64,000 nucleotides of DNA from NCBI GenBank assembly GCA_907163375.1, contig CAJQUW010001790.1:2501-66500 (forward strand). The letters are read 5' to 3'. Source of the DNA: Prostheceraeus crozeri (lineage: Eukaryota; Platyhelminthes; Polycladida; Euryleptidae). Positions within the stretch are counted from its first letter, which is position 1. The number at the start of each line of letters is the position of its first letter. The notes beneath the pieces were generated by a model. The model ran no database searches. It saw only the letters and a program-made list of their open reading frames with translations, and had not been told where the DNA came from. Shown in pieces: positions 10,956-21,144 of the stretch. Position numbers and translations under genes: made by a program.

Positions 10956-12477
10956 CACTGAATCAAAAAGACGGAAACCCCTTCAATCTTGCATTACAGT
11001 GCTCTTATCCTTGTCTTTTATAGTTTAGGATTTCCTATTTTATCGTTTTGTTAAGTTCAGAAATCGGTGACATAGAAAACAGCATGCTCGTTCAGATGGA
11101 GTATGTATTAACCAGAAAACATTCAAAAAATATTGATTGAAGATGCACACAAAACAAAGTTAATATCTTGTATGGCTGCCATTCGTCAAAAGTAAAGCCC
11201 GAACTCTTCTGGTTTCACTGTTAGCCAAGTTGTGGAGCAATGATTCTGGAAGTTCGTCCCATTCTTCAATTAGAAGAGGTCTCAGTTCCTCCAAATTCAT
11301 GGGATTCCTCCGGGCAACTCTTGTTTTCAGTATATCCCATAAATTCTCAATGGAATTCAAGTCAGGGGATTTACTGGGCCAACGTAAAGTTCGAATACCC
11401 ATGCTATCCTTGAAATCCTTGACAACACGGCATCGATGTGGCGTTGCATTGTCATCCATCAACAACCAGTTGCTGGATTCTACCAGGGATTGGTGGGCAA
11501 ACGGCAAAAGGTGATTCTGAAAAATGTCCTTAAAGACCGTTCCAGTCACATTCTTGCAATTTACTAGATTTGTCCTCCCACTGTAGTTAAATCCTGCCCA
11601 AACCATAATGCTACCTCCACCGACTGCTAAGGTCTCGGTTACATTCTCTTTTAATCACTCCTGGTTGGGTTCTCGCCACACACGCATCCTATTGTCAGTT
11701 CGAATGAGCTTGAACCGACTTTCATCCGTCCAAATAACTCTTCGCCATTGTCTTTCCCGCCAGTGGCTATGCGCCATGGCCCATCGCATTCGATTGGAAA
11801 CATGCGATGTTGTGAGACGTGGCCTTTTTCTAGGTCTCCTTGATCTTAGTTTCGCTTCTGCCAGCCGGCGTCGAACAGTGTAAACAGATGGAACAGGGCC
11901 AGGGACTTGGTGTCTAAGAACAGTGGCTGGCATGAATCTGTTTAAACGTGCTGAGCGAACTAGAGCTGAATCAGTTCGTCTCGAGGTACACCTGGGACGG
12001 CCGTTGCCCTTTCGATGAGCCGTTGACCCATATTGTCGATATTTCTTTATAATCTTTGATACACTCCTCTTTCCCTTTCCAAATTCCAATCCGATAACCC
12101 GCAAGTTTGCACGTGCCTTCCACATCCCTACCATTTGGTTTCTAGCACTGTCACTAATTTGCGGCATTTGGTAGATCTAGATCTCAAGCTTGGTTGGCGC
12201 TTAATCAATCGATAACAATTCACAAACAATCAACGCGCATTACAATGCATGCATGGTTGTTTCTTACAACATGTCACTATTGCGTAATATATCAGGCAGC
12301 TCTGTGACTGTTGTCTAGTAACTCAGATATTGTAGAAAGGTCATCATGATTAATTGAATGCTATGAATTGTAAGCAAACAGAGACAATCAAAAAATACAA
12401 AAGTGCTAGATAAGTTTACACTTAAAACAAAGTTCCTATATATGACAAACAGGGGTTTCCGTTTTTTTGATTCAGTG
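10956..12477 (-). mobile_element. Tc1-type transposon, nearly intact
   Basis: This is a 1522-bp element bounded by 26-bp inverted repeats: CACTGAATCAAAAAGACG at 10956 and its inverse ending at 12477, with one mismatch. TA lies on both sides, the Tc1/mariner target duplication. It contains one transposase on the minus strand. It is inserted in a cysteine-pair ORF, whose halves lie directly outside the TA. The near-perfect ends suggest a recent insertion compared with the other Tc1 copies here. Confidence 0.95.
11160..12167 (-). pseudogene. Tc1 transposase with a single in-frame stop
   Basis: From ATG at 12167 the frame runs 335 codons to a stop at 11160, interrupted only by TGA at 11655-11657, where relatives have Trp (WREPNQE-stop-LKENV). 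The N-terminal ~120 residues hold the paired helix-turn-helix region (GRPRCTSRRTD). Catalytic parts follow: RRVIWTDESRF (first Asp), LLMDDNATPH (second Asp) and SPDLNSIENLWD (Glu), with 34 residues between the second Asp and the Glu, i.e. DD34E. The length is normal for the family. It cuts and pastes its own element at TA sites. One nonsense codon makes this copy non-autonomous unless read through. Confidence 0.93.
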
Positions 12478-12680
12478 TATATTTCAACATCATGTCCGTT
12501 GCGCTTTTTTGAAAGAATGAGATAACAGTCATTGCAGATTGATATCGGGAAATCAGAATTATTGATATCATAGTCTTCAATCACATATTCATTTATCGTC
12601 GAGATGTCTTTTTCTGAAAGTTTTCGAGTCCCTTTACGATAACACAATACACAAACTTTAGGGCGACCCGTTCATGATCG
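12478..12680 (-). pseudogene. Upstream half of the cysteine-pair ORF split by Tc1
   Basis: Minus-strand reading gives GRPKVCVLCYRKG, a ~40-residue spacer including VIEDYDINNSDFP, then ICNDCYLILSKK, and meets the Tc1 end at 12478. Two CxxC pairs about 45 residues apart suggest a small zinc-binding fold. The family is not securely recognised. A stop lies just upstream of GRPK, so the true start, or a splice acceptor, is not visible. Confidence 0.45.
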
Positions 12681-12975
12681 AGATCAAGTGCAGTTGCCAT
12701 CGCCGAATGCAATGAGTTTAATCAAAGTAGCAGTCAATTTACGCTATACACGGAGTGACAATGCGCACGTGCGCGTGTAGATATCGCAGCTATTCATGAG
12801 AAACATTAGTACATAGACATCATAGATCTGGTGAAATTTGATCGATATGACTTCATGAAACAAAAAGACGTCATGTCTTTTCTATTGATGCTAAGAATAG
12901 AGAGAAAACGGATTGAGGATTAGACTGTCCATGCATCAACCAAACGCAGCGACTGGCGTTGAATTCTCTTGAAAT

Positions 12976-13240
12976 CATAGAAATTGACTACAATAAAACC
13001 TCTAGAATGGAAATTAAGCTTCATGCAATGCACAATAACGGCACATAAATCGCACGCATTTTCACTTAGATGCACCTGCCAACGTCTGTATCATTGGGTT
13101 AGAATCAGTCACATGAGTAAATCGAAGCTTTTAATTGGTTCCTCATGCCCCAACTTAGGTCCCCCGGATGTGCCGCGACCTTGAGTCAATTTCCATTCTA
13201 GCGAACTTCAGATAAACAGTATATTTCTATGCTTGAAATA
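12976..13240 (+). repeat. Dispersed ~265-bp repeat with inverted ends (copy 1 of 3)
   Basis: A core at 13002-13201 begins CTAGAATGGAAATTAAGC and ends with the inverse, TTTCCATTCTAG. Copies lie at 45856-46095 (+) and 55010-55270 (-). Similarity extends about 30 bases beyond the inverted ends, so the core may be only part of the mobile unit. There is no coding potential. A MITE or SINE-like element is likely. Confidence 0.75.
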
Positions 13241-13244
13241 TATT

Positions 13245-13330
13245 ATGAAGCTTGTTTGCGAGCTCAACGGATTAGCGGATTTTGTTGATTAACATGCCTT
13301 CTTCAGGGAAAGCTTGTTGCTAACACACTG
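13245..13330 (-). repeat. CCTGAAGAAGG-type motif region
   Basis: On the minus strand CCCTGAAGAAGGCATG is flanked by AAGCTT-containing sequence. It resembles the hammerhead-bearing motif of Penelope-like or retrozyme repeats, but no GAAA-closed stem is visible. Confidence 0.25.
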
Positions 13331-13488
13331 ATGCACCATTCACTTGAAATAATATGATGCATTGAGAGGGCAACTGTGCGTCAAAATACATGAACTAGTA
13401 TATAAATTTTACTATTAACTATTTTTTCATCAAATGGTCCTATCTTACTACTTATTAATCAAGAGCCCAAATTGTAGCATCCAAAGTA

Positions 13489-14609
13489 CAGTCCGTTTCA
13501 TAAAAAGTGGATCATCCTAAAATTTGACTAAATAAAACATAAGTATGATACAGAAAGCATTTTTCATGTCCCTAATATATTTAAATGTCCTTATATAATC
13601 TGATAAGCTATGATACAGTAACGGTTCTTAAGAGGCTAATATTTTGTGGCCCTACCCTCATTGTCAATGACATTACCAATTCGTCTAGGCATTGATTCGA
13701 TGATATCGTTGATTTTTGACTGATCTAACTTTCTCCACTTTCTTTTTAACAGTGACGTAAGTTGTGATACGCCACCTGTAGGTAGCAGTGAACGACGAAC
13801 GATACGTTTTAGAATACTCCATACATTTTCTATGGGATTCAGATCAGGAGAACGAGCTGGCCAAGATAATGTCCTAAGCCCTAATTGAGACTTGCATAAG
13901 TTGACTCTACTACTCCTGTGACACGTAGCATTATCGTCCATAAATAACCAAGTCGATGGATCACCAAGTTGATCTGTCATTCGGCCATTGTTCATTCGTA
14001 AAACATTCACATAGCGCTCAGAATTCATGGTTCCTTGCTGTATGTGAAGTAGTTCTAGCAAGGCTGACACTTTGCCTTTTGTGAATGCGATCTCGTTATT
14101 GTTCATTTGTTCTTTGTATTGTTTTCAACCGGTAAGAGATAGATTTCTAGCTGAAAGCAATCAGGAGTACTGCCAACACCACCGCAACGAAGTCAGGAAG
14201 CTATGGAACATGAAGTCCAGTTAATCACATGTAGCAGTTACATTATTGTTGATGAATAATGGTGCTATACTGGCTCTGATTGACCGATTTTCTTTATTTT
14301 TGTTTTGCTTGATAGCTTTTGGCTTGTAGAACAACATATTACATAACAAAGGAAACAAATGTAATTTTATAAGAGTGAGGTATGATTTTGTGTAACATTG
14401 CTAAATGAAGATCAAATTATCTACTACTTTTTTATCTGTAACAGGAAAACAACTCAATATTCATGCTTGAAATTTCCAACAATGATATTAGTAAGCACAA
14501 GTGACATATCTTCCAAATTTCAGAGAAATTCGTTCAAGTTTGGCGGAGTTAGACAAAGTTGAAGTTAAGGCGATGTTTAAGGGTGATCCATTTTTTATGA
14601 AACAATCTG
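13489..14609 (-). mobile_element. Tc1-type element with internal deletion
   Basis: The ends CAGTCCGTTTCATAAAAA at 13489 and the inverse ending at 14609 form imperfect ~28-bp inverted repeats, with TA on both sides. At 1121 bp it is about 400 bp shorter than a full Tc1. The transposase N-terminal half is missing while the C-terminal half remains. Confidence 0.88.
13636..14106 (-). pseudogene. C-terminal half of a Tc1 transposase
   Basis: The frame holds WLFMDDNATCHRSSR (second catalytic Asp) and SPDLNPIENVWSILKR (Glu) at DD34E spacing, then a normal C-terminus ending RRIGNVIDNEGRATKY. It lacks the DNA-binding domain and the first catalytic Asp block (WTDES), so it cannot be active. The ATG at 14106 is only the first Met in the remaining frame. 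It differs in sequence and termini from the transposase at 11160-12167, so a second Tc1 family is present. Confidence 0.9.
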
Positions 14610-14611
14610 TA

Positions 14612-16007
14612 AAAGCAAAAGTCTAGAAATTGATTTCTGCAACTTCATCCCCAAATTTACTATCATAGGTCGGCTCAATAGCGGATCAATAGGGGGAAAC
14701 TTCATAAAACCAGTCAAAATGAGTAAATCCGACGTCATTTTGAAAAAAGGCCTACTACAAAAAAAACTGATCATTCAATTTTTTTTCTTTATGAGGTTAT
14801 TTGATGAGGACACATCGTGAATCTAAAATCTGAAAGTTTCGTTGATGATATATTTTGAAATTTTTTTACCCTTCTCACACACCGTGGGCAATGGAGATGT
14901 TCCCATGTGTTCGGAACATTCGGAGGCTTGCTGACGAGACCTTGTAAGGCGGAACGGAGCGTGCTTAATTTGTTCGAATCTTAGGACATTCTTCTATTTC
15001 TCAAACGATTTTATATATGACATGCGCAATACTTTGCATTTTAGTGCAGATGTTGAAAAACAATTTTAAGGAGAATTTTTGAGTTTGGGTGAAGTTCATG
15101 ATATGTCATGTTGTGTGGTCTCAACATCGTAGATCAGATATGCCTAAAACAGCGAGGTCAATATGAATGAAAATAGCTCCCTACATACGCGACGATTCAA
15201 CGGTATTAATAAGCTGAAAGTAATCGGAGACGCTTGCCACGAGAGCAGGAAGATAAGATCAGATCAGATCATACATCCATGTAGTCAGCAGAAAGCAAAA
15301 ATGAAACTATAATAAGAGCCTATATAAGAAAGTCTAAATCAACATATTGGAAGAAGAAAGATAAAAAGAGGTTCTATAACAGCCGTTATATAACCTGTGA
15401 GGAGAATTGAAATGCTGAAACTGATCGACACAATGATTGCCATACTTGCATTGGATATATTCCTTAATCGAATACTCTCATATTTTAAAGCATAAGGTGA
15501 CTCATCAGTGCTCTTCCGAAGTTCGATATTACTTCTCGTTCATCGTCTCCGTCTTTTGAATGACTTGATTTTGATGTGGGAGTCACTGAAGATATGACAA
15601 TACTTAATCAAAGCCAACTTCAACCAATCATGTGCGATACCTTGCTGGTTACTGCTCCTTTATCTTTGTGTTGCTCATGAGCTTGACGGTGTCTCGATTG
15701 TGTGATTGCTTTCTATTGATAAATGAGTAGTCACTACAGTTTCAATTACGATTAATCTGACAATAGATGAGATCCTCTTGAAGACTTACTCTCTTTTCTT
15801 CATAAGAATTAGTTTTCAAGCGTATATATTTCATTACCACAACTTTGCATTTCAAATGCTGAAATGAAACATGCAATACGACACATGTAATCAGATATAG
15901 CTTGTTAGGTCTAGGCATCATAATGCTCAGTATACACTGTTAAGTGTAAATGATGGTGTCAATTGAATGAAACACTAGCAACAGAATAAAATGGAATGAA
16001 GCGATAG
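14612..16007. other. No recognisable gene
   Basis: AT-rich sequence with a short GATCA repeat near 15255-15270. I see no long reading frames, splice pairs or element ends. Confidence 0.55.
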
Positions 16008-16010
16008 ATG

Positions 16011-16084
16011 TGCAGCTGGGAGAATTCGAACCTACGAACCAGGTTAACTAGACCTGTGCTCTATCAACCGAGCTACAAGTCGCT
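16011..16084 (-). tRNA. tRNA-Thr(AGT)-like gene or SINE head, degenerate
   Basis: Minus-strand reading gives TAGCTCGGTTGATAGAGC (A box and D arm), an anticodon stem CAGGT/ACCTG closing the 7-base loop CTAGTTA (anticodon AGT), and GGTTCGAATTC (B box). The D and anticodon arms are sound. The acceptor pairs at about 5 of 7 positions with one extra base, and the T stem has a mismatch. There is no intron and no obvious CCA. The mispairing suggests a tRNA pseudogene or the promoter head of a tRNA-derived SINE rather than a working tRNA. Confidence 0.5.
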
Positions 16085-16279
16085 TACGTGCGACTGTCAA
16101 TTGGCAGGATCAGCCCTCACCACCACACATCAGTTGTCACAACAAAATATGATCAAGGAATATATATCTCATAAAATTGTGACTGCCGATAGATGGCATC
16201 CTAGTGATTACTTCCAAACTGTCATTTGGCCGGGGCGAACCAAAATTTGCAAACTAGTTTACAAGTCTGACTGATAGCG

Positions 16280-16824
16280 TTATCCCATTGCCTCCACTGT
16301 TGATAGCTCATTTATGTTCGGCTGCTTGGTCATGACTATACTTGTGAATATTTGCTTGCAACTGCAGTTTCAAGGCAGTTTAGACGAATGCTATTGATGG
16401 AAGTTGGGTGCAAGATGCAGTAGGCCTACAGGGTAAACTGCCGTGCAGCAGAAGGACCATGCTATTTTTATACCTTTTAATCAATGCATGAATAGTTTGC
16501 ACAGGGAAAGCTAAGGTCTTTCATTTATTTTGGTCTGGGGCTTGTTGTATAGAACTGTGACAGTATTGAACTATTGATGTTAAGTGGCAAATCGATAAAT
16601 TCCGTTGCATATAACACACTATTGAAACAGTTTTGAACTTCAATACTCAATAGTCAGTTTCAGTAGTGAAAGTAGCGGCATCCAATAGAAAGTGCTGCAT
16701 AAAACTAAGTTGGACGTCAATTCCGTTACATTAGTTTCAATAGTCTCAGATCACTTATGAATACTCCTAATATTCAGCATGTTGTATTCCTAGCGTTCAA
16801 GTGATGATGTTTCTGTTGTAACAG
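16280..16824. other. No recognisable gene
   Basis: Nothing supportable except the splice acceptor at its right edge. Confidence 0.5.
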
Positions 16825-16883
16825 GAATCGACGACAGAGGCGCTTCAAGCTGCGCACCAATTTCGATTTTTCTGGCATCGATA
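16825..16883 (+). CDS. Candidate internal exon, unknown gene
   Basis: TTTCTGTTGTAACAG precedes the segment and GTAAGTG follows it. All three frames of the 59 bases are open; one reads NRRQRRFKLRTNFDFSGID, which looks protein-like and basic, but I cannot name it. Length modulo 3 is 2. A further open frame (17188-17388, + strand, ATG start, 66 codons, acidic and serine-rich) lies 300 bases downstream but has no visible acceptor. Treat as a hint of an intron-bearing gene. Confidence 0.28.
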
Positions 16884-17397
16884 GTAAGTGCCGATTTCGT
16901 TTGAATAATGCAATGAACTGAAAAACTCATCACTGAATTTACACCATATTTACGGCATCAACCTGTACGAATGTAAATGTATATTATATTAAAATATTTT
17001 CAAATGAATTTAGTATACAACAATGATTCATGATGTAAGTAGAAAAAACCGATATACATATATCGTCAGTGATTTAATGCAAGCTAAAAAAGGTTGAAGA
17101 TGGCAGTGGACGAACTCTCCTACTTTACGGTATCTTGATATTCTAGAGGTATTTCTATATTAATCTCGCGGGCCACAAAAATCTTCAATGGACTTCATGT
17201 TGTGCACCCGTGAATTAGTGAATGGCAGTATAGATATAGAAGATTATGACTCATCAAGGAAGCTAATCTCATTCGTAGTTGAATCACCAAATAGCAGTAG
17301 CAATATTGAAACTTCATTCAATGGCATTGAATTTCATCACCTCTTGCAACATCTAAATTGTACTGAATTATTGGATTTCATGCAATAGGCCTCCGTT

Positions 17398-18400
17398 TTG
17401 GCAAGACAGATGAAGAGCGAACGGAAAGACATCAGTGGTTCAAGATATATCAAAGGCGAAGACGGTGAAATAATCCTAATTGAGGATCAGATCAGTAAAA
17501 GATGGAAGGGATATTTCGAAAATCTGCTCAATATGCAAAATGACTTTGAGACAGAAGATGACGAAGTGACGGAAGGTCCCATGGAGGAAGTTACGGAGGC
17601 AGAAATAAGGCATGCTGTAGCGAGCATGAAGCATGGGAAAGCTCCTGGACCATCCGGCATGGTGGTTGAGCTCATCAAAGGAGCAGGTGAAACTGTGGTT
17701 CAAGTGTTGAGAGGTATCTTCCAAAGTATTTTGTTCTCAGGAAAAGTACCTCCATCATGGCAAAGCAGCGTAACTATTCCACTTTACAAAGGTAAAGGCG
17801 ATGCGATGAAATGTGGAAATTACAGGGGAATACGGCTGCTTGAACACGGTTTGAAAATATTCGAAAAGGTTCTCGAAATGAGGTTGAAGAAGCTCATACA
17901 AATAGACGAGCGGCAATTTGGATTCCGCACTGGAAAGTCGACGACCGATGCGATCTTCATTCTGCGGCAGCTGTAAGAAAAGTACTGTGTGAAACAGAAA
18001 AGGTTGCTTCATGTTTTTGTTGACCTTCAAAAAGCCTTCGATAGTGTTCCACGAAAAGTAATAGCTTGGGCCTTAAGTCGTCAAGGGATTCCAGAAGGCC
18101 TCGTAACATCTGTGATCACTGTACGAGAGATCGATGTCAAAGGTATGCTCCATGGCAGGCACATCGGAGGAGTATATGATAGAGGTAGGAGTCCATCAAG
18201 TTTCTGCAACTCAGTCCTCTTCTCTTTATCACTGTGATGGAGGAACTGTCCAAGGAGTGTCGAGGCGAGGGTCCATGGGAGATCCTTTACGCTGATGACA
18301 TCGTATTGACTGCTGAAACGAAGAACGATGTGTAGCAATTGCTTTGTGGGTGGAAAAGCAGCATTGAGAAGAAGGGAATGAAAGTTAACCTGGAGAAGGA
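17398..18400 (+). pseudogene. LINE reverse transcriptase domain, broken
   Basis: The first frame (17398-17976) holds KHGKAPGPSGMVVELIK, LYKGKGDAMKCGNYRGIRLL and FGFRTGKSTTDAIFILRQL, RT motifs of RTE-like LINEs. TAA at 17974-17976 interrupts it. The same frame resumes with HVFVDLQKAFDSVPRK, whose Asp is the motif A catalytic residue. The frame shifts after about 18200. The motif C box YADDIV is read in another frame near 18281-18300. So there is at least one stop and one or two frameshifts. The enzyme would have made cDNA from the LINE RNA at a nicked target. Confidence 0.9.
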
Positions 18401-19252
18401 GTGACAGGGAAGAAGCAGCAAGAAACAATCAAATCTGGTAAATGGCCGTGTGGATGCTGTGGAAAAGTAGTTGGGGTGAATTCGATTCTCTGTACCTCAT
18501 GCCGCAAGCGGTGCCATAAAATATGTTCCCATCTGCGCTCTCTGGTGAGAGTGACACATTTCCAATGCCCTAAGTGTCGAAGCGCAAATGCAACCAATAT
18601 TCCGGCAGACGACTCTGTAAAAATTGATGGTAGTCCTAGCATACAAGAGGTTAGCCACTTTTGTTATCTCGGAGATATGCTGGACAGCCAAGGTGGAGTA
18701 GAAAGGGCAGTGAGAGCTCGGGTAGCTAATGCTTGGTTCAAATGGAGAGAGTTAGCCAGCCTTCTGAAGAACAAGAGTGTCCCCCTAAGATCCAGAGCTC
18801 ATGTGTATGAGTCCTGCATACGATCTGTCCTTGTGTATGGCTCAGAAACATGGTCATTGACAAAGAAGTTGTTTGAACTATTGCGAGCATGTGATCGGAG
18901 AATGCTGAGATGCATGGCAGGAGTAAAATGGAACGACGGAAGATCAAGTGGGGAAGTGGCAAGAATGTATGGTCTGAAGGAGCTGGAAGATCGGGTTAGA
19001 AGAGGGCATCTGAGATGGTTCGGTCATGCAAAGAGAGGTGAGGGAAACTGCTTGAGCAGAGTGGAAAGCATGGAAGTCCCAGGGCGTCGAGCCGTCGGAA
19101 GACCAAGAAGAACATGGCGTCAATGTGTCTCAGAAGATCTGAAGAAAATAGAAATCCCCGAAGAACTCGCTGCCAACCGAGATGAATGGAGGAGAGCCAT
19201 CAACCGTCCAGCCCCAGGAGATGGGATTCAACGGACGTTAAACGTGGAGTAA
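18401..19252 (+). pseudogene. LINE C-terminal domain with cysteine-rich knuckle
   Basis: The first ~60 codons carry cysteines at about 17, 19, 20, 31, 34, 38, 42, 56 and 59, with His at 39 (CGCCGK, CTSCRKRCHKICS, FQCPKC). This looks like a zinc-binding knuckle between the RT core and the C-terminal half. Next come FCYLGDMLDSQGGVERAV, VYGSETWSLTKK, MYGLKELEDRVRRGHLRWFGH and GRPRRTWRQC, the standard tail of this LINE clade. The frame is open from about 18401 to TAA at 19250-19252, better kept than the RT part. It is in a different frame from 17398, so it is not translated with the RT in this copy. Confidence 0.88.
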
Positions 19253-19814
19253 GTAAATAAGTTTCTTTTATTCTAATTGCAATAAATTAAGTCTTTGATT
19301 ATATATTTCAGGCATTTTGTCTTGATTATGAGATGTTTTGCATGCTTCAAAATCAAAAATTTTTGTTTATCACAACCCTGGTTTCATTGAAGTGTTTTGT
19401 GGAGTGTAATAAGAGTCAATGACTGTTGGTATTGTTCAACATGACGCCACTTTTGCAGACCTGATCAAAAAGGGTTTACAACAGAATTGTTGAGAGAGGG
19501 GGGGTCATTGTTACCAATGACCACAGTTGCTGTAAAACATAAGCTACATTGTGTGCACGTGGTAGCATGATCGATCGACCATAAAGAGACCTTCCGCTGA
19601 AGGGGTGGGCTGACAGTGTAGGTTGGATATGATCAAACAATTTTGAAGCAGATGCATGTGAAGATACTTAATAAATTGAAATGCAATTTGTAGACGAAGA
19701 ACGTCATGTTCTGATTAGCCTCGCTTGTTCTCTTGGATGAAATACAACAAGTAATGTTATATGATGATATAGTTTCTTCGTTTAGAAATTTACATAGTGA
19801 ATGCAGTTGTCGAA

Positions 19815-20122
19815 TTAAGTCTATTAATTAAAATAAATATTTTGAAAGATGTAGTTGGGTCGCGGTGGCATGGCCACGTGCGGAGAAAGCGCGAGTCAGA
19901 ATGGGTCAAGAGAGTCACGGAGATCAATGTTGTTGGCAATCTTGTTGTAGGACGTGTAAGAAAACATGGAGCGACGTGATAGACGAGGATCTGAGAACTG
20001 TTGGTGTTCAACATGCTGATGCATGCGATCGCCAGAAGTGGAGGAGAATCATCAAGCGGAAACCGTCCAATCCAGCATCTTCTGGGCCACAAGGACGTAA
20101 AAAGGGATGAGTGAGTGAGTGA
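19815..20122 (+). mobile_element. Second LINE tail (distinct subfamily)
   Basis: Broken frames read RWHGHVRRKRESEWVKR, then KTWSDVIDEDLRTV and DRQKWRRIIKRKP, the C-terminal end of a LINE ORF2. A TGAGTGAGTGAGTGAT tail at 20107-20122 follows. The sequence differs from the 17390-19260 copy, so it is a separate insertion. About 550 bases (19260-19815) between the two hold nothing recognised. Confidence 0.75.
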
Positions 20123-20130
20123 TAAGTCCT

Positions 20131-20163
20131 CGACCGGTTTCTGTCTTTTTTGACCATCATCAG
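20131..20163 (-). ncRNA. Hammerhead-core-like motif, weak
   Basis: The minus strand reads CTGATGA, a bulged stem around GTC/GAC with an A loop, GAAA, then CCGGTC with a 2-bp stem III and C at the cleavage position. This is a good core. The flanking sequence does not form a convincing stem I, so it is probably a decayed relic. Confidence 0.35.
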
Positions 20164-20211
20164 TTGGGTATGCGTACATTCAAAACTATCGACTTATACA
20201 GCGTGACTAAC

Positions 20212-20740
20212 GAAACAATGAATATTCGATGTGACGGTCGGAGAAAGACCGAAAGTTTACATGAGAAATCTTGTTCGTTCAACAAAGTTCTGCTAATGCT
20301 TCGGCAACGAGCGATGCTTCCAGCGAATTTCGTTTACTTTATTTTGTCTATAGCGGAGAAATCATAAAAGTCAGCAGTGGTTGTTTAGTTATTCCACTTC
20401 AGCTGAAATGCCGCGAATGTGTTCTTTCATTCCAGTGTAAAGCTGACGCTTTGTTTCAAAAATGCGATCACAGCAACAATTTGAGAAACCCGCTTTAACT
20501 TGCCTTTGTTCAGGAGAAAGTTAGCTGTCTTTAGGGATTTATAGCTGGAAGAATTTTTGGTACTACGTCTGAAAAATAAAACAACACGAAATTGGCTACA
20601 CGAAAATCTTTGAAAGTATCGTTTTTGCCACAGCACTAGAAGTAGAACTTTGTTGAACCAATATGATTCTTCATACGAAGTGAGAGTCTTTCTCTGACCG
20701 TCGCATTTTAGCGTAGGTTTGTGCAAAATGCTATTCTCTT
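20212..20740. repeat. Imperfect inverted repeat (foldback)
   Basis: The segment 20215-20345 (TGTGACGGTCGGAGAAAGAC, then TTCAACAAAGTTCTGCT) recurs inverted at about 20590-20715 (minus strand TGCGACGGTCAGAGAAAGAC, then TTCAACAAAGTTCTAC). The arms are diverged, and reading frames on both arms arise from the same repeat. This is likely an old foldback MITE. Confidence 0.6.
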
Positions 20741-21094
20741 GTCTTGCATATCAGAAAAGCAAATTCCCCAACCGCCTCAATGTTTCTTCAGACCTTTGGT
20801 TGCAACCTTCTTCGAAGAAGCCTGATTTTGAAAAGCTGTCCAAACAGGCTCATTTTTCTCAATGAAGCGGAACTCTTCTGTACAAACGTTTTAATAAGTG
20901 CACTAAACTTCCATTCCGGATACTGCTTTCTTCTCACTTCACCATGTCCACTTTTGTTAGATACACCGTCGGAGATAATAAATGTAGGAATAGTTATGAG
21001 AATGTGGTAAATTATTATCAATGCTGATAGCTGAACATCGGAATTTACGTCGTGTGGCGTCGACAAGTTCATAGTGGGGCACCATGCAGCAGTT

Positions 21095-21142
21095 AATAAT
21101 TTCGGGGGGGGGGACGAAAAAATGTTTGAAAACCCCTGTCGT
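21095..21142. mobile_element. Single hAT right terminus
   Basis: GTTTGAAAACCCCTG next to a G-run matches the inverse of a common hAT terminus (CAGGGGTTTTCAAAC). No left end was found. Confidence 0.4.
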
Positions 21143-21144
21143 AG

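Larger units (their letters stand above)
17390..19260 (+). mobile_element. RTE/Proto2-like LINE, 5'-truncated
   Basis: This holds the RT region, a cysteine-rich stretch and the C-terminal region of a non-LTR retrotransposon, ending in a GTAAGTAAATAAG tail that fits the short tetranucleotide tails of this family. The endonuclease domain and 5' UTR are absent. Related 3' fragments lie at 29763-30195, 35776-36330, 59103-59215 and 61959-62110, so the family has been the main LINE in this region. Confidence 0.9.

Noticed and set aside
20119-20726. Two opposing reading frames of 82-99 codons
   Set aside because: They lie on the arms of one inverted repeat and mirror each other.
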